In this document: piece after piece, positions 27,234 through 36,264 of the stretch
Numbering within the stretch: the first letter of the stretch is position 1
How the letters are laid out: each line of letters opens with the position of its first letter
Assembly (NCBI GenBank): GCA_903858475.1
Contig: CAIOIZ010000054.1
Span: forward strand, 1 to 56,157
DNA from: an uncultured Bacteroidota bacterium
Lineage (GTDB): Bacteria; Bacteroidota; Bacteroidia; Chitinophagales; Chitinophagaceae
DNA length: 56,157 nt
Reading direction: 5' to 3'
Translations under genes and position numbers: made by a program
The notes under the pieces: model-generated
Databases searched by the model: none
What the model saw: the letters and a program-made list of their open reading frames with translations, nothing else
Told to the model about the DNA's origin: nothing

Positions 27234-27241
27234 TACATTTG
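27234..27241 (+). promoter_or_regulatory. Bacteroidota -7 element of the nitrilase-family gene
   Basis: TACATTTG matches TAnnTTTG exactly and ends 16 bases before the ATG at 27258. It lies in the 85-base divergent space shared with paaZ. Confidence 0.42.
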
Positions 27242-27257
27242 TATACAATATATTTTC

Positions 27258-28052
27258 ATGTCCACACTCTCCATCACTACCATACAAACCAATCTTATCT
27301 GGGAAGAGCCAGCTACCAACCTTCGGCTATTGGAGGAAAAAATACAATCCATTGAGTCGCCAACTGAAATAGTGGTTTTACCCGAAATGTTTAGCACAGG
27401 CTTTAGTATGAAGCCTGAGCTCTTTGCTGAAACAATGGAGGGCGAATCGGTGGCTTGGATGAAAAGAGTAAGTCGTGAAAATGGAATCATTTTAACAGGA
27501 AGCCTAATTATTGAAGAAGAAGGAAAATATTTCAATCGGTTGATATGGATGTTGCCCAATGGGCAAATGGGGCATTATGATAAAAGACACCGATTTGCGT
27601 ATGCAGGAGAAGACCAACACTATACCGCTGGCGACAAAAGATTGATTGCCTCCGTAAAAGGATGGAAAATCAATTTGCAAGTATGCTATGACCTTCGTTT
27701 TCCCGTATGGGCAAGAAATCGTGTAAGCAAAGACGTTAGTAATCCGGAATATGATGTATTGATTTATGTAGCCAATTGGCCCGAAAGAAGAAGTCATGCC
27801 TGGAAAACTTTATTGTGCGCAAGAGCCATCGAAAACCAAGCCTATGTAGTGGGTGTTAACCGGGTGGGAAGCGATGGAAATAATATTTATCATAGTGGCA
27901 ATAGTCTTGTTATTAATCCGCTAGGAGAAGTATTGTACCATAAATCAGATGAGGAGGATATTGCCACCATTGTACTGGAAAAAGATAAACTGGAAGACAC
28001 AAGAGCCCGGTTTCCTTTTTTGAACGATGCCGATTCTTTTAATATTTTATAA
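27258..28052 (+). CDS. Carbon-nitrogen hydrolase, probable omega-amidase
   Basis: The 264-aa nitrilase-superfamily enzyme has the Glu-Lys-Cys triad as Glu43 (VLPEMFSTGFSM), Lys109 (YDKRHRF) and Cys143 (QVCYDLRFPVWARN). The sequence around these residues matches the omega-amidase (Nit2/YafV) group, which hydrolyses alpha-ketoglutaramate and alpha-ketosuccinamate. This group often serves glutamine transamination or methionine salvage. It is cytoplasmic and monocistronic. Its stop codon touches that of the convergent S41 peptidase gene. Confidence 0.88.
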   Translation: MSTLSITTIQTNLIWEEPATNLRLLEEKIQSIESPTEIVVLPEMFSTGFSMKPELFAETMEGESVAWMKRVSRENGIILTGSLIIEEEGKYFNRLIWMLPNGQMGHYDKRHRFAYAGEDQHYTAGDKRLIASVKGWKINLQVCYDLRFPVWARNRVSKDVSNPEYDVLIYVANWPERRSHAWKTLLCARAIENQAYVVGVNRVGSDGNNIYHSGNSLVINPLGEVLYHKSDEEDIATIVLEKDKLEDTRARFPFLNDADSFNIL

Positions 28053-29543
28053 TTAATTAGGCCGCTGTTCGCTTTTAATCATATCTAAGACTACCCGCAT
28101 TTTCTTATCATAATTATGTATAATGGCATCATAACTGGTGCCTATATAAATATCGGGCTGAATACCCCTTCCATCTTTTGGCATATGATTACTTTGTACC
28201 AACCTGAACAAAGGAAGCCGCACCCGCATTTTTGTATTAGGTAATGTAATATCTGGAATCATAATGCCGCTATTGCCATGCCACCCACCACCTGTTTCTT
28301 CCCCAACAAGGGTAATACCTGGCTGGCCTTTAAGATCATTGCATACCAAGGCTGCCGCTGAAAAAGTAGGTCCATTCGTAAGTATATACAATTTCCCATC
28401 AAAATGGTTGCTCGTTTTAGGCTTATAATATTTTCGCTCCCACAAGCCAAAATGAAATTTACCATCTGCTTTTTTCTTTGTAAAAAAGAAGAGTCCCCAA
28501 TTATTCAATCCCCTACCTCTAATATATTTTGTATAAGGTTGAAGCGATTTTGCCACCGCAAATGCGGTATCCGCAATTTTAAAAGGTTGCCTGCTTAGGT
28601 ATTTTGTAAACAAAGTTGAATAAGCCATTTTACCACCCCCATTGCTACGCAGGTCAACAATTAAATTGGGCACAGATTCTTGTCGAAGCTTGCGGAAACT
28701 TTTTCTAAAAAAACGGCGGAGTTGTCCTTTACTAAAAGTGTTTAGGGTAAGTGTGGCGTATTGCCCGGTTGAATCCACCCGCAATTGCCGAATATTTTCT
28801 AGTCTGCCGGGCTGTTGAGATTTTTTAGCTTTATGGAAAGCCGGGTTTTCTCTTAATTTTTTTACTGTATCAACTGATGGCTCATACAAGGGCACAATTA
28901 TCGTTTGTTCTTTACCGGTAGAATCCAAATATTGAACAGTATATTTTTTATAATAGCCAAACAATTGGCGATGATAATAGGGGAAATTACCGCTCAGTCG
29001 AATATAGTTGGCATTATTGGCTAGTCCATCTTCTGTCATATAGCCAAACATATATTGAATCAGGTCCTGGTTTTTCCAACCATTGATACCAGTAATAAAT
29101 GTTCCTCTTTTAAGTATGCTATCCTTTGTATTCAAATTGCTGGTGACCACCATGGTATCTTTCCATATTTTCATGTACAATGGGAAAGAAGCAAATCTTT
29201 TATTGCTCGCCCAGCGATTATACCCTTTACTCATACCAAAACTGGTATGCCCACAATGAATTTTATCGGTGAGTGGAGCCAATACCTTCCACCCAAATTC
29301 CTCTTCTGTCATGCTGTCGGCAATGGCATTATAATATTGATTAAAATAGGCATTCATGCTATCGCGACTAGTATACCAATACAAGGAAGGATGTTTGGCT
29401 TCAAGAATATTCCTTAATAAAGTATAATCTGCTTGCAATGCGTTGGGGGAGAATTTGGCGTTTGGCTGATATGTACTATTCCGGCTACTTACACAGGAAT
29501 AGAGGCTGAGGATATAAACGATATAGAGTAATATTCTAGGCAT
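28053..29543 (-). CDS. S41-family peptidase lipoprotein
   Basis: This 496-aa protein has a lipoprotein signal with SLYSC (Cys17) and an S41 (C-terminal processing peptidase-like) catalytic domain in the last 220 residues. The domain shows NLIVDLRSNGGGKM, the nucleophile region TNGPTFSAAALVCNDL and GEETGGGWHG. The N-terminal half carries a PDZ-like stretch with ITGINGWKNQDLIQYMFG. It is probably attached to the outer membrane and faces the periplasm or outside. Substrates are unknown. It has its own TAACTTTG promoter element 10 bases before the ATG. Confidence 0.86.
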   Translation of the reverse strand: MPRILLYIVYILSLYSCVSSRNSTYQPNAKFSPNALQADYTLLRNILEAKHPSLYWYTSRDSMNAYFNQYYNAIADSMTEEEFGWKVLAPLTDKIHCGHTSFGMSKGYNRWASNKRFASFPLYMKIWKDTMVVTSNLNTKDSILKRGTFITGINGWKNQDLIQYMFGYMTEDGLANNANYIRLSGNFPYYHRQLFGYYKKYTVQYLDSTGKEQTIIVPLYEPSVDTVKKLRENPAFHKAKKSQQPGRLENIRQLRVDSTGQYATLTLNTFSKGQLRRFFRKSFRKLRQESVPNLIVDLRSNGGGKMAYSTLFTKYLSRQPFKIADTAFAVAKSLQPYTKYIRGRGLNNWGLFFFTKKKADGKFHFGLWERKYYKPKTSNHFDGKLYILTNGPTFSAAALVCNDLKGQPGITLVGEETGGGWHGNSGIMIPDITLPNTKMRVRLPLFRLVQSNHMPKDGRGIQPDIYIGTSYDAIIHNYDKKMRVVLDMIKSEQRPN

Positions 29544-29553
29544 TAATACCCCG

Positions 29554-29561
29554 CAAAGTTA
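29554..29561 (-). promoter_or_regulatory. Bacteroidota -7 element of the S41 peptidase gene
   Basis: The minus strand reads TAACTTTG, a full TAnnTTTG match, and ends 10 bases before the ATG at 29543, predicting a leader of about five bases. Confidence 0.42.
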
Positions 29562-29814
29562 CGTTGCATGAAAGAGATTTGCTTCGGAAGATTTATGTTA
29601 CAAGAAATATGCCTGGTTAGGGAATGTGGCTGGAAGTGTGGTTTTGCGAGATCATTTTCTTTTGTAAATGCTACAATGCTGTATATTTACCACGCCCAGC
29701 TTTAATATTACACTATTTTACTTTTATATTTTTTATTTGCCTGGGGGGTTTAATTAACTAGAAATAATTATTTTTACGATTAAACCATATTTTCTATAAC
29801 CAAAACATACTATA

Positions 29815-30993
29815 ATGAAATTTTATTTCTACTTATTTTTTTTATTGATTTCTAGCAGCGCTGGTGCCCAGATTTATGCTGCCACCTCCGAAACGGGTAG
29901 TCGTTATAACCCTGCTGATTCTATGAAGGTTACTTTTGACGACCTCTTGCTGACTGTGCCCACAGCCGCCAATGCCTACTCTATTACTATTAATAGCTAT
30001 ACGTTGGGAATAAGGAGACTGGCCAACGCTCCTTCAATTGATATTGCCCCTTATTTTGCAACAGTGAACACCAGTACCAATGCGTTTTCGTATGATAGCC
30101 TTACGCGCACAACACTAGCGGTAAATGGCCCAGCTTCTGCAACACAGGCGGTGGTATTTAATTTGGCCACGCCCCTAACAAAGGACCTGTATGATACCAC
30201 TTACAGCGCAACGCCAACCAATATTCGTCGTTTTTTTCTAGGTACAAGAATCATGGGAACTAGTTTTAATGATGCAAACAACGGACTAAGAATCGTAAAT
30301 CCTCCTTCTATTGGCAGCTCAGATACCATTATTGCCATCATGAACCTAGGGGTCAATCCCGTAACTTTTGGATTTTCTTTTTTTGCAGGAGTAACGCCAG
30401 ATAATTTTTATACCACTGTTACTGGTACACTCAACGATTTGGGGCCTGTTCCTATTAAACTGGTACTTTTTAAAGCGATGGCTGTAAAAGACAGGGCAGA
30501 AATTAATTGGGCCACCGAAAATGAAATCAATAGCTCGCATTTCGATTTAGAACAAAGCGTAGATGGAGTTAATTTCTATAAGATTACCAGTAGAAATGCT
30601 GTAGGCAACTCTGCTCTTAGAAAAAACTATATCTATACCACCAATTCGCTTGGTGCTGGTATTTATTTTTTCCGTTTAAAATCCTTTGATAAAGACGGCA
30701 AGTTTACTTATTCCGCCGTTGAAAAAGTTGTCATTGGTAATTTTAATACCAACCTGGTTGTTTATGGCAATCCAATCAAAAACAACCTTTCTTTTAATTT
30801 CCAATCTACCAATGGTAGTTATGGATTTAAAATTACTGGTTTAGACGGCAATCAATTTGTATTAGGTACCGCCATCGCTAATCAAGTAAACAATATTGAT
30901 GTATCAGCATTGGCAAGTGGTCAATATATTATTGAAATTTTCGGTAAAAAGAATAATCAAGTTTTGGCAACCAAAAAAATTACCAAGCTCTAA
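29815..30993 (+). CDS. Secreted surface protein with type-IX-secretion-like C-terminal domain
   Basis: The 392-aa product has a signal peptide ending SSSAGAQ. A beta-rich body of about 200 residues with no recognised fold follows. Next comes the module common in Bacteroidota exported proteins, with AEINWATENEINSSHFDLEQ and FFRLKSFDKDGKFTYS. The last 80 residues (VVYGNPIKNNLSFNF to VLATKKITKL) look like a type-A sorting domain for the type IX secretion system. It is likely exposed on the cell surface or released. It stands alone and ends at a bidirectional terminator. Confidence 0.78.
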   Translation: MKFYFYLFFLLISSSAGAQIYAATSETGSRYNPADSMKVTFDDLLLTVPTAANAYSITINSYTLGIRRLANAPSIDIAPYFATVNTSTNAFSYDSLTRTTLAVNGPASATQAVVFNLATPLTKDLYDTTYSATPTNIRRFFLGTRIMGTSFNDANNGLRIVNPPSIGSSDTIIAIMNLGVNPVTFGFSFFAGVTPDNFYTTVTGTLNDLGPVPIKLVLFKAMAVKDRAEINWATENEINSSHFDLEQSVDGVNFYKITSRNAVGNSALRKNYIYTTNSLGAGIYFFRLKSFDKDGKFTYSAVEKVVIGNFNTNLVVYGNPIKNNLSFNFQSTNGSYGFKITGLDGNQFVLGTAIANQVNNIDVSALASGQYIIEIFGKKNNQVLATKKITKL

Positions 30994-31014
30994 CCGAGTC
31001 TATATAGTTTAAAT

Positions 31015-31043
31015 AAAAAAAGACCTATTAAAGGTCTTTTTTT
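31015..31043. terminator. Bidirectional terminator between the secreted protein and thiL
   Basis: A 12-bp stem (31015-31026 with 31032-31043) with a GACCT/AGGTC core and five-base loop is flanked by A and T runs. It can therefore stop transcription from the plus-strand secreted-protein gene and from the minus-strand thiL gene, which converge here. Confidence 0.85.
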
Positions 31044-31061
31044 ATTTATAAAGCAGTTGAT

Positions 31062-32081
31062 TTATTTAATATGATTCCAGCCCTGCGCAACCAATTCGTG
31101 TTTATTTCCACCTCGCGTGATAATTTGTTTTCCATCGGCCGCTTCTGTAATATATCCTATAATACTAAATCCATTGTTGGCGGCTATTTTTTCATGATCG
31201 GTAACCGGAACGGTAAACAATAGTTCATAATCCTCTCCGCCACTCAATGCACAAGCGGTAGGATCTAGTTCTAGTTTATAAGCAAATTGTTTGCTCTCTT
31301 CATTGATGGGTAATTTGTCTTCGTAAATCACACAGCCCATTTCGCTTTGCTTGCAAATATGTAAGAGCTCGCTACTTAATCCATCGCTAATATCAATCAT
31401 ACTGGTAGGAACTATATCATGCGCTGCAAAATAATCTACTACATCTTTTCTTGCTTCTGGTTTTAATAGGCGACCTACTATATAAGCCTGGTTTTCCAAA
31501 TCGGGTTGTGCACCTGTTTCTTCAAAAATTTTCTTTTCCCTTTCTAATATCGTTAATCCTAAAAAGGCGCCGCCCAAATCTCCACTTACACAAATCAAAT
31601 CGTTTGTTTGAGCACCACTGCGTTTTACATATTTATCGGGTGCCACTTCTCCAATAGCGGTGATACTTATTACAAAACCTCTTTGGGAGGTGGTGGTGTC
31701 TCCGCCCACGAGGTCTACCCCATATTTATCACAAGCCGCATAGATGCCATCATAAAATTCATCCAATGCCTCTACGCTGAATTTATTACTGATGGCAATA
31801 CTTACCACAATTTGTGTGGGCGTGGCGTTCATGGCATACACATCACTGATATTGGCAATAACAGATTTATATCCCAAGTGCTTCAAAGGGGTATACATCA
31901 TATCAAAGTGAATACCCTCAATCAATAAATCGGTGGTAATAACAGTTTGTCTGCCAAAATGATCAATCACGGCCGCATCATCCCCAACACTAAGTATAGT
32001 AGACGCGTTTTTAATTTCATTGTTTTGTGTGAGATGCTCAATTAATCCAAATTCACCCAAGGAGGTAATTTCTGTACGCAT
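31062..32081 (-). CDS. thiL: Thiamine-monophosphate kinase
   Basis: ThiL phosphorylates thiamine monophosphate to the active cofactor thiamine diphosphate. The 339-aa length and the motifs LGEFGLIEHL, SVGDDAAVID, DLLIEGIHFD, VGGDTTTSQRG, CVSGDLGGA, MIDISDGLSSE and LSGGEDYELLFT fit the PurM/ThiL-like fold. It starts 30 bases after the upstream inositol-monophosphatase-like gene on the same strand. No other thiamine gene is in the window. Confidence 0.95.
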   Translation of the reverse strand: MRTEITSLGEFGLIEHLTQNNEIKNASTILSVGDDAAVIDHFGRQTVITTDLLIEGIHFDMMYTPLKHLGYKSVIANISDVYAMNATPTQIVVSIAISNKFSVEALDEFYDGIYAACDKYGVDLVGGDTTTSQRGFVISITAIGEVAPDKYVKRSGAQTNDLICVSGDLGGAFLGLTILEREKKIFEETGAQPDLENQAYIVGRLLKPEARKDVVDYFAAHDIVPTSMIDISDGLSSELLHICKQSEMGCVIYEDKLPINEESKQFAYKLELDPTACALSGGEDYELLFTVPVTDHEKIAANNGFSIIGYITEAADGKQIITRGGNKHELVAQGWNHIK

Positions 32082-32111
32082 GCGTTCTATTAAATAGTTA
32101 AATAATTATTC

Positions 32112-32900
32112 TTATAAAGTCTTTCTTCCGGCAATCACATCCAATAATTCCTCATGTATCTGTCCGTTCGTAGCTACCAATTGATTTTTATAAGGATTAT
32201 AATGGCTGCCTTTCATATCAGTTACTTTTCCGCCGGCTTCTTCTACAATTAAAAAACCCGCGGCTACATCCCATGGACTAAGATTGTGTTCATAAAATCC
32301 ATCAAATCGACCGGCAGCTACCCAACATAAATCAATCGCTGCACTACCCAATCTTCTTACTGGAATACCCTTACGAATAAAGCGTTCAAAACATTCCAAT
32401 GGTCCATTGGGTTGATCCAAATAAGAATAAGGAAAGCCAGTAACCAGACAGCTATGCAGTACTTCTTTCTTTTGTGATACCTGTATTTTTTTATCATTCA
32501 ATGATGCACCAAAGCCTTTTTGAGCGAAAAAGAATTCATCTAAAAAAGGATTGTATACTGCGCCCATGATTATTTCTCCATCTTTTTCTAAACCAATACT
32601 AACTGCACAAATCGGAATACCACTGGCAAAATTGATGGTGCCATCAATGGGATCAATGATCCATTTGTATTCGCTGTCTGTTTTTATTTCTCCCGTTTCC
32701 TCGCTTAAAATAAAATGATCGGGAAAATCTTTTGCTATTACATCCATGATGGCCTTCTCTGAAGCGTGGTCAGCCTCAGTTACCCAATTATTGATTCCTT
32801 CCTTATTGCTTATTTTTAAATCGGCATTATTGAAATAGCGCCTTAATTCAACAGCTCCCGCTTCGGTAGCATTTAATAATGTTGTTTTTAACATGCTCAT
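32112..32900 (-). CDS. Inositol monophosphatase family protein
   Basis: The 262-aa metal-dependent phosphatase has the family motifs ILSEETGEI, IDPIDGTINFASGIP and the C-terminal SPWDVAAGFLIVEEAGG. Members act on inositol phosphates, nucleotides such as PAP, or sugar phosphates. SuhB-type regulatory roles also occur. I choose the ATG at 32900, since a perfect TATCTTTG element ends four bases before it. ATG at 32894 would serve equally (MLKTTLLNATEAG). Transcription probably starts at or beside the initiation codon, and thiL is probably in the same transcript. Confidence 0.9.
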   Translation of the reverse strand: MSMLKTTLLNATEAGAVELRRYFNNADLKISNKEGINNWVTEADHASEKAIMDVIAKDFPDHFILSEETGEIKTDSEYKWIIDPIDGTINFASGIPICAVSIGLEKDGEIIMGAVYNPFLDEFFFAQKGFGASLNDKKIQVSQKKEVLHSCLVTGFPYSYLDQPNGPLECFERFIRKGIPVRRLGSAAIDLCWVAAGRFDGFYEHNLSPWDVAAGFLIVEEAGGKVTDMKGSHYNPYKNQLVATNGQIHEELLDVIAGRKTL

Positions 32901-32904
32901 GGTA

Positions 32905-32912
32905 CAAAGATA
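32905..32912 (-). promoter_or_regulatory. -7 element almost touching a start codon
   Basis: The minus strand reads TATCTTTG and then TACC before the ATG at 32900. In this phylum transcription begins a few bases after the element, so the mRNA would have no leader or only one or two bases. This spacing is why I prefer the 32900 or 32894 start. Confidence 0.5.
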
Positions 32913-33047
32913 AACCAATGTAAATTGATATATGACTCCTTCTACTACCTATTATATTGACCAAATACTGGCCAAGGCCCCCTTTTTATTGGGATCGTTT
33001 TTGAATACTCCTCTAAATGCACTTTTTTTGTATTGAAATAATAATTA

Positions 33048-34991
33048 TTGCAACTATCCGTCATCATAGTAAACTACAATGTAAAATACTTTCTGGAGCA
33101 ATGCCTTTATTCTGTATTGAAGGCATCCAAGCATACCAACGCCGAAATAATTGTTGTTGATAATCACTCAACAGATGGTAGTGCTACCTATTTGCCCGAT
33201 AAATTTCCTGCAGTTCAATTTATTTGGAACAAAGAAAATGTCGGCTTCGCAAAAGCCAATAATCAAGCATTGGCAGTAGCCAAGGGATCGTATATACTCT
33301 TCCTAAATCCCGACACCATCTTACCAGAAGATTGTTTTGACCAATGCATTTCTTTTTTTCAACAAAATCCATTGGCGGGCGCACTTGGTATTAGAATGGT
33401 AGATGGCAGTGGGCAATTTTTAAAGGAGAGTAAAAGAGCCTTTCCCTCTCCCCTCACTTCGCTATTTAAATTAAGTGGATTAACTCAATTTTTTCCGCAT
33501 TCTAAAATATTGGCCCGCTATCATTTAGGCCACTTGCCCGATAACCAAAATCACGAAGTAGATGTATTAGCAGGGGCTTTTATCATGCTCCCAAAAAATA
33601 TCCTCCAAAAAGTAGGAAGCTTTGATGAATCCTTTTTTATGTATGGAGAAGATGTGGACCTGAGTTATCGAATTCAACAAGCTGGCTATAAAAATTATTA
33701 TTTTGCCGACAGCACTATCATTCATTTCAAAGGAGAAAGCACCAAAAAGGGTAGCCTCAATTATGTTCGCCTGTTTTACCAGGCTATGAGCTTATTTGTG
33801 AAGAAACATTACAGTGGGGGCAAAGCGAGTGTATTTATTTTTTTAGTTCGTGTAGCCATTTGGGTTAGAGCTTTATTTGCTGCGGGCGGTAAACTATTGC
33901 AACGCCTCGGACTTCCCTTAATTGATGCCGGCCTTATCTTAATGAGTTTTTGGGTGGTGAAATTTTGGTGGAGCAAACAGATTCGGCAGGAGGTAAATTA
34001 TTCACCCCAAATGCTCACCATTGCTTTTCCGGTATTTACCATTATTTTTTTAGCGGCCTCTTTTTTTGCTGGCTTGTATTTCAAAGGCTATAAACCGGTT
34101 CAACTGTTTAGAGCGGTGTTTTTTTCCGCACTGATATTAATGAGCGGCTATGCCCTATTACCCGAAGCATATCGTTTTAGTAGAGGCATCCTGGTTTTTG
34201 GCATTTTACTGGCACTTATAGGCATGTGGATTGCTCGCTGGTTATTTGTACAATGGGGACTTTTATTAATCAATGACGAAGATGAAGAACACCGGCAAAC
34301 CATGGTGGTAGCAAATGAAAAAGATTTTAAAATTATAGGGTCTTTAATGGAATTGGCTGGCTTGCAAGATCGTGTATTAGGTCGCATTAACAACAATACC
34401 GACAATAGTGCTGCTGCCCTAGGTAATACGAACCAGTTGCCACATATCATTAACATGTACCCTGTTAAAGAAATTATTTTTTGCGAAAACGGGTTTTCAT
34501 TTAAAGATATTATTCAACTCATTCAAACCCTACCTGGTACGGTAAGATATAAATTTCATGCAAGCCAAAGTACTAGTATCGTTGGCAGTGATAGTAGCAA
34601 TATCAGTGGCGAATATGTTGCCGCAGATAAAAAATACAGGATTGGCCTGAGTATTAATAAAAGAAATAAATGGATGGCTGATATCTTGCTAGCGCTTATT
34701 TTGCTAGCTAGTTTTCCCTTTCACTTGTTTTTCCAAAAAAGACCGAGGAGGTTTTTTAAAAACCTATTCCATGTTTTATTAACAAGAAAAACCTGGGTTG
34801 GCTATGCCCTTTCCAATAACGATATGCCGCCCCTGAAAAAAGGCATTTTAACTTCTACCGGTCTACCTGCTGCACTTAACCATGCGCCTAGTGTCAACCT
34901 TCGTTCTTCAGACGAATGGTACGCTAGCACTTATTCTATTTTAAATGATTGGAAAAGGGTAATACGCGGTTACAAGTATTTGTCTTCCTGA
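33048..34991 (+). CDS. Family 2 glycosyltransferase with membrane and Rossmann-like C-terminal extension
   Basis: This 647-aa protein starts at a TTG; the frame closes upstream at 33042 and no ATG is available. Residues 1-250 are a GT2 domain with LSVIIVNYNVKYFLEQCL, the VVDNHSTDGS motif, LFLNPDT and FMYGEDVDLSYRI, as in rhamnosyltransferase-like enzymes. The C-terminal half has several membrane helices (residues 250-400). A soluble stretch with VVANEKDFKIIGSLMELAG follows, resembling the nucleotide-binding part of polyprenyl-glycosylphosphotransferases. Another helix and a tail with RKTWVGYA come last. The product may build a surface polysaccharide. It overlaps the 3' end of the convergent glycosyltransferase by 22 bases. 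Confidence 0.85.
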   Translation: MQLSVIIVNYNVKYFLEQCLYSVLKASKHTNAEIIVVDNHSTDGSATYLPDKFPAVQFIWNKENVGFAKANNQALAVAKGSYILFLNPDTILPEDCFDQCISFFQQNPLAGALGIRMVDGSGQFLKESKRAFPSPLTSLFKLSGLTQFFPHSKILARYHLGHLPDNQNHEVDVLAGAFIMLPKNILQKVGSFDESFFMYGEDVDLSYRIQQAGYKNYYFADSTIIHFKGESTKKGSLNYVRLFYQAMSLFVKKHYSGGKASVFIFLVRVAIWVRALFAAGGKLLQRLGLPLIDAGLILMSFWVVKFWWSKQIRQEVNYSPQMLTIAFPVFTIIFLAASFFAGLYFKGYKPVQLFRAVFFSALILMSGYALLPEAYRFSRGILVFGILLALIGMWIARWLFVQWGLLLINDEDEEHRQTMVVANEKDFKIIGSLMELAGLQDRVLGRINNNTDNSAAALGNTNQLPHIINMYPVKEIIFCENGFSFKDIIQLIQTLPGTVRYKFHASQSTSIVGSDSSNISGEYVAADKKYRIGLSINKRNKWMADILLALILLASFPFHLFFQKRPRRFFKNLFHVLLTRKTWVGYALSNNDMPPLKKGILTSTGLPAALNHAPSVNLRSSDEWYASTYSILNDWKRVIRGYKYLSS

Positions 34992-36070
34992 AAACAAGCT
35001 AACACTGTTGTATAAAAATCAAAATCAACAGTTGACTGAGTAAATTGAAATTTTTCAGCCCTATCTATGGCAGTATTTAAATTAAAATCTGATTGCTCAA
35101 TTGTAAGAAATAAATTTTTTGATGCTAAATAAGTAGCCAAGTACACTTGCTCCGTTTGTCCGGGGGTGGGAATTAGTATGGCCCTTTTTTTCATTTTTAC
35201 CAAATCCATAATACTTGTATAACCACTTCGGCAGATAATCCATTTTGCTGCAAGTAATTTTTCGTTCAATGCTGCTGAAGAAAGATGATTGTACATTTCT
35301 AGCGCTGGGTTTTGGGTTTTCGGTAATTCAGCTTCACCCGGTAGCCCCCTAACCAATATTGCTTTACCTGCATAGTTTTCTACGGCTTGCAATATTATTT
35401 GTTCTAATAAGGTTCTTTGAGGTTCGGGGCCACTAAGCACACAAACCAAAGAATCAGACTGTGTTGTTGCGTTGTCAGTCATTCTTGATAAGGGGCCAAT
35501 ATAGGTAAGCCTGGTCTTGGGTAAACTAGAAGGGTGCGAAAGTTTTCCAGCTAAATTATTTTCGCCTGGCGCATCGGGTACCCAACAATGATTAAAGTGA
35601 TTGATAAAGTGATAATGAAATTTTTGTAAAAGCCAGTCGCTGAATAAAAAACCTGTTTGTATTTGTAGTTGATGTGTAATATAAATTGAACAAATACCGC
35701 GATGGTATAATCCAAAGCGGTTATCAGAAATCACTACATCAATATTATGCGAAGTAACAATACCTTTCAACCAAGAGCGCTCTGCCCTGATTCTTCTCCA
35801 AATACCGGGCACTTGTAATAATAATTTAAACGGTAGGGTAGCTTTGTGCCGACTATATTCTATAGAATATCCACTCAATGGTAAAAATACAAGCTGGGGA
35901 AATTCATGTTTCAACAATACTATTTGTTTTTCTGAACCAGCAAGCACAAGTTCTGCACCCAGCTTTATTAATGCATGAATGATTGGAATACAGCGCGTAG
36001 CGTGTCCTAGGCCCCAATCCAATGGAGCAAGCAACACTTTTTTTTTGTTAAAATACCCGCCGTTTATCAA
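34970..36070 (-). CDS. GT-B glycosyltransferase (MurG/GT28-like)
   Basis: The 366-aa protein begins KKKVLLAPLDWGLGHATRCI, the glycine-rich N-terminal signature of GT28-type enzymes. A C-terminal acceptor/donor domain follows with CVLSGPEPQRTLLEQ, WIICRSGYTSIMDLVKM and LIPTPGQTEQVYLA. These are typical of enzymes using UDP-sugars. No ATG is available. The frame starts at a TTG at 36070, and an internal GTG (VLLAPLDW) is possible. It converges on, and overlaps by 22 bases, the GT2 gene. The acceptor is unknown; a lipid or envelope glycan is likely. Confidence 0.8.
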   Translation of the reverse strand: MINGGYFNKKKVLLAPLDWGLGHATRCIPIIHALIKLGAELVLAGSEKQIVLLKHEFPQLVFLPLSGYSIEYSRHKATLPFKLLLQVPGIWRRIRAERSWLKGIVTSHNIDVVISDNRFGLYHRGICSIYITHQLQIQTGFLFSDWLLQKFHYHFINHFNHCWVPDAPGENNLAGKLSHPSSLPKTRLTYIGPLSRMTDNATTQSDSLVCVLSGPEPQRTLLEQIILQAVENYAGKAILVRGLPGEAELPKTQNPALEMYNHLSSAALNEKLLAAKWIICRSGYTSIMDLVKMKKRAILIPTPGQTEQVYLATYLASKNLFLTIEQSDFNLNTAIDRAEKFQFTQSTVDFDFYTTVLACFQEDKYL

Positions 36071-36118
36071 TTTGAAACAATATTTATTTGTGAAAATAGT
36101 TTATTTTTAAAATCAGAT

Positions 36119-36241
36119 ATGAATCGTATTTTAAAAACCTCTTTATTATTAATACTTATTACCAGCCTGATTGCCACAGGATGCTCTTCCAGTAAGAAGG
36201 GCTGTGCTTGCCCAAGCAAGAAGGGTTTGGTAGGGTATTAA
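36119..36241 (+). CDS. Tiny cysteine-containing lipoprotein (40 aa)
   Basis: ATG at 36119 opens 40 codons. MNRILKTSLLLILITSLIATGC is a clear lipoprotein signal, with Cys22 as the lipid site. The 18-residue mature part is SSSKKGCACPSKKGLVGY with two further cysteines in CAC. The product is too short for usual gene finding but the signal is too good for chance. It could bind a metal or act as an entericidin-like lipoprotein, but function is unknown. It precedes a small ORF by 23 bases. Confidence 0.7.
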   Translation: MNRILKTSLLLILITSLIATGCSSSKKGCACPSKKGLVGY

Positions 36242-36264
36242 TTCAATTTCTTAAATCGTAATGC

